Below, piece by piece: positions 16,174-23,858 of a stretch of DNA of 64,000 bases (its first letter is position 1; every line of letters starts with the position of its first letter). The stretch comes from Devosia sediminis (lineage in GTDB: Bacteria > Pseudomonadota > Alphaproteobacteria > Rhizobiales > Devosiaceae): positions 434,001 to 498,000 of the forward strand of contig NZ_JAEKMH010000003.1 in the NCBI RefSeq assembly GCF_016411825.1, read 5' to 3'. The notes under the pieces are model-generated. The model did not search any database, was not told the DNA's origin, and saw nothing but the letters and a program-made list of their open reading frames with translations. Both the position numbers and the translations under genes were made by a program.

Positions 16174-17625
16174 ATGGACCAGTTGGGCCTGCTCATTGCC
16201 AACCAAGACCAGAAGGCAACCGGCGGCGGGGTGTTCGAGCGCCTCAACCCGATCTCGGGCGAAGTGGCCACGCGCGCCGCTGCGGCCACGGTGGACGATG
16301 CACAACGCGCGGCTGACGCCGCAGCGGCCGCCTTCCCTGCCTGGTCGAAGACCACGCCCAAGGAGCGCCGCAAAATCCTGCTCAAGGCGGCCGACCTGCT
16401 GGAGGAAAAGGGGCCACTCTTCGTGGCTGCCATGGGTGCCGAAATCGGTGCCACGGCCGGCTGGGCCATGTTCAACGTGATGCTGGCCGCCGACATGCTG
16501 CGCGAGGCGGCCAGCCTCGTCACCCAGATCAAGGGCGAGATCGTGCCCTCCAACCGCCCCGGCTCCACCGCCATGGCCGTGCGCCAGCCGGCCGGCGTGG
16601 TGCTGGCCATGGCGCCCTGGAATGCCCCCGTCATTCTCGGCGTGCGCTCGCTGGCGACGCCCCTGGCATGCGGCAATACGGTGGTGATGAAGACGTCCGA
16701 GCTTTGCCCGCGCACCCATCGGCTGATTGTCGAAACATTGCTCGAAGCGGGCCTGCCCACCGGCGCGCTGAATGCCGTTTCCAATGCCCCGCAGGACGCC
16801 AGCGAAATCGTCGAGGCACTGATCGCCCATCCGGCGGTGCGCCGCGTCAACTTCACCGGCTCCACCCGCGTCGGCCGCATCATCGCCGAAAAGGCCGGGC
16901 GGCATCTCAAACCCGCTTTGCTCGAACTCGGCGGCAAGGCCCCCTTCATCGTGCTGGATGACGCCGACCTCGACGAGGCCGTCGCGGCGGCGGCTTTCGG
17001 CGCCTACATGAACCAGGGCCAGATCTGCATGTCGACCGAGCGCATCGTCGTCGACAATACGGTTGCCGATGCCTTTGTCGAAAAGCTCGCCGCCAAAGCC
17101 GCGACACTGGTCGCCGGCGACCCGGTGAAGGGCCAGACCCCGCTTGGTTCGGTGGTGGACCAGACGGCCGCCACTCGCCTCGAACAACTGGTCAAGGATG
17201 CCGTCGCCAAGGGCGCGGTCCTGGCCGCCGGCGGCAAGATCGAGGGCACGCTGGTCGACGCCACCCTGCTCGACAAGGTGGCCCCCTCGATGCGCATCTA
17301 TGCCGAGGAATCCTTCGGCCCCGTGGTGACCGTGGTCCGCGTCGGCTCGGTGGACGAGGCGGTGCGGGTGGCCAATGACACCGAATATGGCCTCTCCTCG
17401 GCCGTCTTCGGCAAGGACGTCAACCGTGCACTGGCCGTGGCCCGCCGCATCGAAAGCGGCATCTGCCACGTCAACGGCCCCACCGTCCATGACGAGGCGC
17501 AGATGCCGTTCGGCGGCGTCAAAGCCTCGGGCTATGGACGCTTTGGCGGCAATTGGGGCATTGCCGAATTCACCGAACTGCGCTGGGTCACGGTGCAGGA
17601 CGGCCACATCCACTATCCGATCTGA
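16174..17625 (+). CDS. Aldehyde dehydrogenase, vanillin/salicylaldehyde dehydrogenase type
   Basis: A 483-residue NAD(P)-dependent aldehyde dehydrogenase. The catalytic glutamate is in LELGGKAPF (near 250), the nucleophilic cysteine is in GQICMSTER (near 284), and the C-terminal VNGPTVHDEAQMPFGGVK motif near 429-446 is characteristic of aromatic aldehyde dehydrogenases. It would oxidise an aromatic aldehyde such as 4-hydroxybenzaldehyde or vanillin to the acid, feeding the pob/pca genes 15 kb away. It lies in the liv operon, 25 bp after livF. Substrate specificity is inferred. Confidence 0.85.
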   Translation: MDQLGLLIANQDQKATGGGVFERLNPISGEVATRAAAATVDDAQRAADAAAAAFPAWSKTTPKERRKILLKAADLLEEKGPLFVAAMGAEIGATAGWAMFNVMLAADMLREAASLVTQIKGEIVPSNRPGSTAMAVRQPAGVVLAMAPWNAPVILGVRSLATPLACGNTVVMKTSELCPRTHRLIVETLLEAGLPTGALNAVSNAPQDASEIVEALIAHPAVRRVNFTGSTRVGRIIAEKAGRHLKPALLELGGKAPFIVLDDADLDEAVAAAAFGAYMNQGQICMSTERIVVDNTVADAFVEKLAAKAATLVAGDPVKGQTPLGSVVDQTAATRLEQLVKDAVAKGAVLAAGGKIEGTLVDATLLDKVAPSMRIYAEESFGPVVTVVRVGSVDEAVRVANDTEYGLSSAVFGKDVNRALAVARRIESGICHVNGPTVHDEAQMPFGGVKASGYGRFGGNWGIAEFTELRWVTVQDGHIHYPI

Positions 17626-17627
17626 CC

Positions 17628-18386
17628 ATGGGTCTGCTCGACGGAAAGGTCTGCGTCGTCACTGGCGGCGCAGGCTCGATTGGCAGCGCTGCGGCAAAAC
17701 TGATGCTGGCGGAGGGGGCGAAACTCGTCCTTTCCGATCTCGATCTGGTGGCGCTGGAAAAGGCGCGGGATAGTCTGCCCGACGGAGCAGTTGAACTGGT
17801 CGCTGCTGATGTCTCGCGTCCCGAGGATGTCGCGGCTTTGGCGGCCCGCACCCTCGAGCGCTTCGGCGCCGTCGACGTGGTGTTTTCCAATGCCGGCAAT
17901 TTCGGCACCGTCGCGCCCATTGCCGACTATCCGCTCGACACATTCGAGGCGGTCCATGCCGTGCATGTGCGCGGGGCTTTTCTCATGGCGCAGTCGTTTA
18001 CCCCACACATGCGCGCGGGCGGCAGCTTCGTCATCACCTCGAGCGTCGCCGCGACGCGTGGCGATCCGGGCGTCTATGCCTATATATCAGCCAAGCACGC
18101 CCAGGTGGGGCTGATGCGGTGCCTCGCCAAGGAACTGGCGCCGCGCAATATCCGCGTCAACACCGTCCATCCCGGCCCCATCGACAATGATTTCCAGTTG
18201 CGGGTCGAGCAGGGTCTCGGCGCCGAGATCGGCCGCGACGGGACCGAATTTTTCAATGACATGATCCCCATGGGCCGGCATGGCAGCGCCGAGGAGGTGG
18301 CCAAGGCCGTGCTGTTCCTCGCCTCGGACATGTCGAGTTTTACGACCGGGTCGATGCTCATGGCCGATGGCGGCATGAGCGCCTGA
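17628..18386 (+). CDS. Short-chain dehydrogenase/reductase
   Basis: A 252-residue classical SDR with the cofactor motif TGGAGSIGS at about 12-20, NAG near 88 and a catalytic Tyr-x3-Lys in YISAK near 153-157. It begins 2 bp after the aldehyde dehydrogenase stop, so it is the last gene of the liv operon. It could oxidise a benzylic or secondary alcohol to the carbonyl substrate of the neighbouring enzymes, but no specific reaction can be assigned. A terminator-like hairpin follows. Confidence 0.85.
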   Translation: MGLLDGKVCVVTGGAGSIGSAAAKLMLAEGAKLVLSDLDLVALEKARDSLPDGAVELVAADVSRPEDVAALAARTLERFGAVDVVFSNAGNFGTVAPIADYPLDTFEAVHAVHVRGAFLMAQSFTPHMRAGGSFVITSSVAATRGDPGVYAYISAKHAQVGLMRCLAKELAPRNIRVNTVHPGPIDNDFQLRVEQGLGAEIGRDGTEFFNDMIPMGRHGSAEEVAKAVLFLASDMSSFTTGSMLMADGGMSA

Positions 18387-18413
18387 AACTCCGCCGACAA
18401 GAGCGTATACGAG

Positions 18414-18448
18414 AGGCCCTGCAGGCGTCCACCTGTGCGGCCTTTTTC
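18414..18448 (+). terminator. Probable Rho-independent terminator after the liv-aldh-sdr operon
   Basis: AGGCC (18414-18418) pairs with GGCCT (18439-18443), and an inner CAGG/CCTG stem closes the loop. Three mismatched positions separate the two stems, and a T5 run follows. It lies 28 bp after the SDR stop codon. Confidence 0.65.
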
Positions 18449-18459
18449 TTAGAAAAGAA

Positions 18460-18724
18460 CCCCCACCCTTGATCCTTCTCACCTCAAGGCTCTCCACCGG
18501 AGAGCCTTGCCCTGTGGGACGGATCGAAGCCCACAAGGGGGAGGGAGACGATGAACACAGGCGCTGCGGCCCTGCGCCTCCCTCCCCTTGATGGGGAGGG
18601 AATGAGGGTGGGGTGACAGCACCCCCACCTAACCTCCCCCTGAAACAGGGGGAGGGACCGATCGTGCATGGAGACCCCTTTCTGCTCCTCCCCTGAAACA
18701 GGGGGAGGCCGGGTGGGGGTGCTG
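18460..18724. repeat. Cluster of G/C-rich palindromic repeats
   Basis: Several CCCTCCCC/GGGGAGGG and CCCCCACC/GGTGGGGG hairpins are packed between two convergent genes. The 75 bp at 18541-18615 recur almost unchanged at 33339-33413. No coding sequence is seen between 18387 and 18729. The elements may separate converging transcripts. Confidence 0.75.
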
Positions 18725-18729
18725 TATGC

Positions 18730-19263
18730 CTACCGGAACAGCGAATTCACATAGTCCGCCCCAATCCCCACCTTGTCATAGTGTTCGCGGCACATGGCGA
18801 TGTAGTTATGGACGTCGAAAAAGCCGTTGGGTTCGCCGTTCTCGTCGAGCCAGATCAAGGGGCCGGTGACGGTGAAGAACACACGCATCGGCTCCTCGTG
18901 CTCATAGGCCACCAGCGTATGACCTTCGCCCGGCGTCTCGTAGACGAAGTCGCCTTTGGTGGCGGTCCAGTCGTGTTCCAGATAGCCCCACTTGCCTGAA
19001 AGCGTCAGTGCAAAGACTTCGTGCGGATGGTAGTGGCGGTTCACCAGCCCCGCCTTCTTGGCCATGAGGATATCGCACCACTTGTTCTGCGTCGGTGAAA
19101 TCCACAAGGGTCGCGACGAGACGGTCTCGGTGAAGGGCACGTAATAGCGCTCGTCCTCGGTAGGCGCATTGGCGAGATACACTTCGGGCAAGGCGTCGGG
19201 CTGGAACACCTTGGTGATGGGCTTCAGATCCTTCCAGAATTCATTTGTCGCAATTTCGGGCAT
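18730..19263 (-). CDS. Cupin dioxygenase, 2,4'-dihydroxyacetophenone dioxygenase-like
   Basis: A 177-residue single-domain cupin. Metal ligands are visible as RHYHPHEVF, where two histidines and a glutamate follow the usual HxH...E spacing, with a further histidine in GEGHTLVA. The sequence resembles the 2,4'-dihydroxyacetophenone dioxygenase (DAD) family, Fe(II) enzymes that cleave an aryl alpha-hydroxyketone side chain to 4-hydroxybenzoate and formate. That product would enter pobA. The start at 19263 has a GAGG ribosome site; the longer frame runs into the upstream gene. It lies 28 bp behind the ThDP enzyme. The family is likely, the exact substrate unproven. Confidence 0.75.
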   Translation of the reverse strand: MPEIATNEFWKDLKPITKVFQPDALPEVYLANAPTEDERYYVPFTETVSSRPLWISPTQNKWCDILMAKKAGLVNRHYHPHEVFALTLSGKWGYLEHDWTATKGDFVYETPGEGHTLVAYEHEEPMRVFFTVTGPLIWLDENGEPNGFFDVHNYIAMCREHYDKVGIGADYVNSLFR

Positions 19264-19291
19264 GGGGCCTCCTCTTATAAAAATCTGCGCT

Positions 19292-20995
19292 TCAGTTGCG
19301 CATGGTGACGTCAAGCAGCGCGAGCGTGCGCTTCTCGGCGATATGGGCGAGGGCTGCGGGCAGCGCCTTGGCGAGTTCGATTGCTGTCTCGACCTTGCGC
19401 GCAAAGGCGCGGCTGGCGCGGGCCACCTGCACGAAGTCCGGGCCGGGACTGAGGGCCGTCAGCGGCATCTGGTTGGCCTTGGCGGCATAACCATCGGGAT
19501 AGATGTCGGTCACTGAATGGCGCACGGCAGCCCATTCATTGTTGTTCATGACGATCAGCAGCAGGGGCAGTTCCAGCGCCTCTGATATCTGGTGGCAGGC
19601 GACCGGATTGGCGAACATGTAGGAGCCGTCGCCCATGGTGGCGACGACCAGGCGGTCGCGGTCGGCCAGTTGCATGCCGAGCGCCGCCGGAAACGACCAG
19701 CCGAGGCCCCCGGCATGCGGCTCCTGATACCAGGCCTGATGATGGGTGAGGGTCATGGCGCCCATCGGGCAGCCGCGCTCGGAGAGCAGAATGGCATCCC
19801 GCCCGGCAATCGCTTCGGATACCGCCTTGGCCACATAGTCGGCGCTCATCACCCCGTCGCGGCCGGTTTCGGCGCGGGCCAGGGCCGCCTGACGCATCTG
19901 CGCATTACGCGCGGTGATGTCGCCGCGCCGTGCCTCGATGGCTGGGCCGGGCTGCAGCCTGGCAAGCGCCTCGCTGAGCGCCAGAATGGCTTCAGGCAGT
20001 TCGCTGGCGATGGAGAGGTCCGAACGAAAGTTGCGGATCGGCGTCCGGGCCTTCAGCGGATCGGGGCCTATATGGATGATCATGGCGTCGTCGCGCGCCG
20101 CATGCGCCTGCTGCGACCAGGGCGCCAGGCTATCGAGCACGATGACCAGATCGGCTCGCTCCAATAGGTCCTTGGGATTGGCCCCGGCATGCATGGCGTG
20201 GTCGGTGGGCAGAGCGAGTTGCACGGCCCAATATTGGCAGACCGGAATGGCCCAGCTTGTGACGAGGTCGGACAGCGCCGCAAAGGCTTCCGCCGACCCG
20301 GCGCCGTGCTGGGCGAAGATCACGGGGAATTGGGCGGCGGCGATGCGCTGGGCCAGGGACTCGATCTGCGCCGCCGAGGCGGAAATCCCGGCCGGCTGCA
20401 TGGCGAGCGGCCGGCCGATATCGGCCCCATCATAGGGCTCGCACAAGACCTCGCGCGGCAGGCTGACATAGACCGGGCCCTTGGGCGTCGAATTGGCGAT
20501 CGCAAAGGCGCGGTCGGCAAGCTCCCCCACCTGTTCGGGAAAACGCAATTCGTAATCCCATTTGCTGGCCTCGCGCACCAGGGCGGTCTGGTCGCGCATT
20601 TCCTGGCCCCAGCCGATGGGCACGGTGCGGGCGCCGAAGCGGCCGGCCTCGGTGACCGGCGTGCGGCCGGAAAACAGCAGCACAGGCACATTCTCGACCG
20701 CCGCATTGATGGCGCCGATAGCACAATTGGCGAGGCCGACATTGGTATGGGCCATCACCACCTGCGCCCGGCCGGTAGCGAGATAATAGCCGTGTGCCAT
20801 GCCCATGGCCGCACCCTCATGCGGCATGACCAGGGCCTGCGGCAGCGGCACGCTTTTCGCGGCGGCCTCGGCAAGACCCTCGATGATCGGCGGAAAATCG
20901 GTGCCGGAATTGGCGAAGATATAATCGATGCCGATGGTCTTGAGCCGGGCCAGCAATGCGCCGCCGGCCGTGAGGGTTGGGCTGTCGTGCTTCAT
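19292..20995 (-). CDS. Thiamine-diphosphate-dependent enzyme (benzoylformate decarboxylase/acetolactate synthase family)
   Basis: A 567-residue three-domain ThDP enzyme. The cofactor-activating glutamate is at about 60 in MPHEGAAMG, and the ThDP/Mg motif is GDGSYMFANP near 450 with a downstream NNNEW. The length matches decarboxylases and carboligases of the POX family. Together with the cupin dioxygenase, the nearby aromatic aldehyde dehydrogenase and the IclR regulator, it may decarboxylate an arylglyoxylate or join/cleave an aromatic acyloin. Acetolactate synthase is unlikely because no small subunit is present. The perfect -10 box 7 bp from the ATG suggests a leaderless message. Confidence 0.8.
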   Translation of the reverse strand: MKHDSPTLTAGGALLARLKTIGIDYIFANSGTDFPPIIEGLAEAAAKSVPLPQALVMPHEGAAMGMAHGYYLATGRAQVVMAHTNVGLANCAIGAINAAVENVPVLLFSGRTPVTEAGRFGARTVPIGWGQEMRDQTALVREASKWDYELRFPEQVGELADRAFAIANSTPKGPVYVSLPREVLCEPYDGADIGRPLAMQPAGISASAAQIESLAQRIAAAQFPVIFAQHGAGSAEAFAALSDLVTSWAIPVCQYWAVQLALPTDHAMHAGANPKDLLERADLVIVLDSLAPWSQQAHAARDDAMIIHIGPDPLKARTPIRNFRSDLSIASELPEAILALSEALARLQPGPAIEARRGDITARNAQMRQAALARAETGRDGVMSADYVAKAVSEAIAGRDAILLSERGCPMGAMTLTHHQAWYQEPHAGGLGWSFPAALGMQLADRDRLVVATMGDGSYMFANPVACHQISEALELPLLLIVMNNNEWAAVRHSVTDIYPDGYAAKANQMPLTALSPGPDFVQVARASRAFARKVETAIELAKALPAALAHIAEKRTLALLDVTMRN

Positions 20996-21008
20996 TTTAT
21001 CTATTATA
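20993..21008 (-). promoter_or_regulatory. -10 element very close to the ThDP-enzyme start codon
   Basis: On the minus strand a perfect TATAAT (21008-21003) is followed by only 7 nt before the ATG (20995-20993). Initiation at the usual distance would fall on or next to the start codon. No Shine-Dalgarno sequence is visible. The -35 region is weak, consistent with activator dependence. Confidence 0.5.
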
Positions 21009-21162
21009 GTTCAATAAATTCCGCTAAAAGCGTGTATGCGGTGACCGCGCCTGTCAAGCGAGGGTGGAAAGCCCGGTTTTTCGCGGATTTCGCGATGCCC
21101 GATCCAGAGGGGCGGCGACGAAGCAGGATGTGTGGCTGAGGGCGCCTATCTATATTTGAGAA

Positions 21163-21942
21163 GTGGAGGGCGCGTTGGCGCAGCAGCTCAACAATTCGGT
21201 GGCGCGGGCTTTTGATATTCTCCGCCTGCTCGGGCGCGGGCGGCCGCGCATCGGGGTGGCCGATGTGACGCGGGAACTAGGGCTCAATGCCATCACCGCC
21301 CACCGGTTTTTGAAGACGCTGGAGGCAGAGGGGGCGCTGGTGCAGGTCGCCAAGGGCAGCTATCGGCTCGGCTATGCGCTGGTTGATCTGGGCGATCGGG
21401 CGCGCGACGAGGACCGGCTGGGCCAGTGGTTGCAGCCGATGCTCGACGACCTGACGGCCGATCTCGGCGAAGCCAGCATGGCCACGATTTATCAGGCGGG
21501 CATGGTGGTCTGCATCGCCCGTGCCATGCCGCCGCGCAGCCTGTCGGTGGATATCCGCGTGGGCGATCGGCTGGAGGCCTATTGCACGGCGCATGGCAAG
21601 CTCTGGCTGGCCCATGTCAGCCCCAGCGAACGCAGCCGCTATCTCAAATCCACGCCGCTCGATGCCCTGACCGGGCGCACCATTACCCACCGTGCCCAGC
21701 TTGAGGACGAGATCGCGGCGATAGGCGCGCGGGGCCATTCCTATAATCTGGGCGAGCGCGAGGACGGCATCACGGCGGTGGCCGTGCCGGTGAAAACCGA
21801 TGGCGGGCGCATGGTCGCGGGCCTTTCCATGTTCGGACCCTCGTCGCGCATCGACCGCGCGGCGCTGGACCGGGCCTTGGTGCGGCTTGACGCTGCGGCG
21901 CGGGAGGCTGCGCTGCTGCTCTATGGGCGGCGGCTGGTCTGA
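21163..21942 (+). CDS. IclR-family transcriptional regulator
   Basis: A 259-residue regulator with an N-terminal winged helix-turn-helix (about residues 13-60, including VTRELGLNAITAHRFLKTLE) and a C-terminal GAF-like effector domain. IclR proteins commonly control aromatic catabolism (PcaR, PobR, HmgR types). It lies between the divergent cupin/ThDP operon and the fcs operon and could regulate either or both. GTG at 21163 is used here; a TTG at 21175 with a GGAGGG just upstream is an equally good start. Confidence 0.85.
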   Translation: MEGALAQQLNNSVARAFDILRLLGRGRPRIGVADVTRELGLNAITAHRFLKTLEAEGALVQVAKGSYRLGYALVDLGDRARDEDRLGQWLQPMLDDLTADLGEASMATIYQAGMVVCIARAMPPRSLSVDIRVGDRLEAYCTAHGKLWLAHVSPSERSRYLKSTPLDALTGRTITHRAQLEDEIAAIGARGHSYNLGEREDGITAVAVPVKTDGGRMVAGLSMFGPSSRIDRAALDRALVRLDAAAREAALLLYGRRLV

Positions 21943-21960
21943 CCCCGCTTGCTCTCGATA

Positions 21961-21979
21961 TAGTTATAGCGCATAACTA
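21961..21979. promoter_or_regulatory. Palindromic operator candidate upstream of fcs
   Basis: TAGTTAT-AGCGC-ATAACTA is a perfect 7-bp inverted repeat with a 5-bp spacer, 21 bp before the fcs start codon. Its size and A/T-rich arms suit a MarR or IclR regulator; both are encoded within 6 kb. A bound repressor here would block initiation or early elongation of the hydroxycinnamate operon. Confidence 0.55.
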
Positions 21980-22000
21980 AGTTCGTGAGGGAGGAAACTC

Positions 22001-23857
22001 ATGAATATGACGCCACCGATCCGTCCGGTGCGGCTGGGCAGCATGGCGGCCAAAGCCGAACATCGCGGCGACGGCACGACCATCATCCGGCCCGAGGAAG
22101 CGCTGGGCGTCTATCCGCGCTCCATCGTCGATGGGCTGGAGGCCTGGGCCGAAAAGACGCCGGATGCGCTGCTGATCGCCGATCGCGATGGCGAGGAGTG
22201 GCGCAGGCTGAGCTATGCCGACGTCCTGGCGCGGATCCCGCCGCTCGCGCAGGCCCTGCTCGATGCCGGTCTCAGCCCGGAGCGGCCGCTGCTGATCCTG
22301 TCGGGCAACGAGATCGAGCATTTCCTGCTCGGCATGGCCGCCATCTGGGTCGGTATTCCCTACGCGCCGGTTTCGCCAAGCTATTCGCTGCTGTCGAGCG
22401 ATTTCGGCAAGCTCCGGCACATTGCCGGGCTGCTCACACCGGGCATGATCTATGCCAGCGATGGCGAAAAGTTCGCGCCGGCGATCGATGCCGTCTTTGG
22501 CGACGACGTTCCGCTCATCGTGCGGGCGAGGCCGATCGCGGGCAGGGCGGTCAGCCTATTCGATGACCTGCTCGCGACGCCGGTCACCGCTGATGTGGCC
22601 AGGGCGCATCAAGCGATCACGCCGGATACGGTTGCAAAAGTGCTGTTCACCTCGGGCTCCACGGGCCTGCCCAAGGGCGTCATCACCACCAACCGCATGA
22701 TGGCCTGCAACCAGCAGATGATCCGCCAGGCGCTGGCATTCCTCGAAGACGAGCCGCCGGTGCTGCTCGACTGGATGCCGTGGAACCACGTGGCCGGCGG
22801 CAGCCACAATATCGGCATCGCCCTCTATAATGGCGGCAGCTTCTATATCGACGATGGCGTGCCGACGCCCGCGGGCATCGGCCGGACCCTGCGCAACCTG
22901 CGTGACGTGCAGCCGACCATTTCCACCAATGTGCCCAAGGCCTACGAGTTTCTGGTTGCCGCCTTCGACACCGACCCCGAAGTGCGGCGCAACTTCTTCG
23001 CCAGGCTCAAAATCCTGCAATATGCCGGCGCCAGCCTCTCCCAGCATGTGTTCGACGGGCTCGACCGGTCTGCCCGGGCGGAGCTGGGGCAAAGGGTGAT
23101 GATCATCACCGGCTATGGCTCGACCGAAACCGCGCCCTTTGCCTTCACCACCACCTGGCCGGTGACCGAGGCGGGGCATATCGGCCTGCCGGCAGCGGGC
23201 ATGGAAGTCAAACTCGTGCCCAATGGCGAAAAGACCGAGATCCGTTTGAAGGGGCCCAATGTCACGCCGGGCTACTGGCGCGACGCCGAAAAGACTGCCG
23301 AAGCTTTCGACGAAGACGGGTTTTATCGGATCGGTGATGCAGTGCGCCGAGCCGACCCGGATGATCTGGGCAAGGGCCTGGTATTCGATGGCCGGGTGGC
23401 CGAGGATTTCAAGCTTTCGACCGGCACCTGGGTCAATTTCGCCGCGGTGCGCGCGTCGGTGATCCGGATCTGCGCTCCGCTGATCCGCGATGTGGTGCTG
23501 ACCGGTGCCGACGACAATTTCATCGGCGTGCTGATTTTTCCCGATCTTGGCGCCTGCGCCCGCCATGCCGGGCTATCGGCGGAGACGGGCAGCGAAACCG
23601 TTCTGGCGCATCCCGCCGTGCGCGAGAAGTTCGCCGCGAGCCTCGATGCACTGGCAGCCCAATCGACCGGCAGCTCGACCCATGTAGCACGGGCGCTGGT
23701 CATGGCCGACCTGCCCGATATCGACAAGGGCGAGGTCACGGACAAGGGTTCGATCAACCAGCGCGCAGTGCGCACGCATCGCGCGCATCTGGTGGCGCGG
23801 CTCCATGCCGAAACGCCCGATGCCGACATTCTCATTCTCTCCCGGAAAGGCGGCTGA
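22001..23857 (+). CDS. fcs: Feruloyl-CoA synthase (hydroxycinnamate-CoA ligase)
   Basis: A 618-residue ATP-dependent acid-CoA ligase. It has the AMP-binding motif LFTSGSTGLPKGV near 214-226 and a YGSTETAP motif near 371. The N-terminus (GDGTTIIRPEEALGVYP) and the ILSGNEIEHFLLGMAAIWVG region are characteristic of feruloyl-CoA synthases. It activates ferulate, p-coumarate or caffeate to the CoA ester in the cytoplasm. A GAGGGAGGA ribosome site precedes the ATG. It leads a five-gene operon that contains all further steps of a beta-oxidative side-chain removal. Confidence 0.9.
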   Translation: MNMTPPIRPVRLGSMAAKAEHRGDGTTIIRPEEALGVYPRSIVDGLEAWAEKTPDALLIADRDGEEWRRLSYADVLARIPPLAQALLDAGLSPERPLLILSGNEIEHFLLGMAAIWVGIPYAPVSPSYSLLSSDFGKLRHIAGLLTPGMIYASDGEKFAPAIDAVFGDDVPLIVRARPIAGRAVSLFDDLLATPVTADVARAHQAITPDTVAKVLFTSGSTGLPKGVITTNRMMACNQQMIRQALAFLEDEPPVLLDWMPWNHVAGGSHNIGIALYNGGSFYIDDGVPTPAGIGRTLRNLRDVQPTISTNVPKAYEFLVAAFDTDPEVRRNFFARLKILQYAGASLSQHVFDGLDRSARAELGQRVMIITGYGSTETAPFAFTTTWPVTEAGHIGLPAAGMEVKLVPNGEKTEIRLKGPNVTPGYWRDAEKTAEAFDEDGFYRIGDAVRRADPDDLGKGLVFDGRVAEDFKLSTGTWVNFAAVRASVIRICAPLIRDVVLTGADDNFIGVLIFPDLGACARHAGLSAETGSETVLAHPAVREKFAASLDALAAQSTGSSTHVARALVMADLPDIDKGEVTDKGSINQRAVRTHRAHLVARLHAETPDADILILSRKGG

Positions 23858-23858
23858 C

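Noticed and set aside
19292..20995. Acetolactate synthase large subunit (IlvB) call for the ThDP enzyme
   Set aside because: No small subunit gene is present and the setting is aromatic catabolism; a decarboxylase or carboligase role is more likely.
21930..21945. TGGTCTGACC at the end of the iclR gene as a FadR box
   Set aside because: It is the last codons plus stop of iclR, lacks the symmetric right half and is not near a GntR target promoter.
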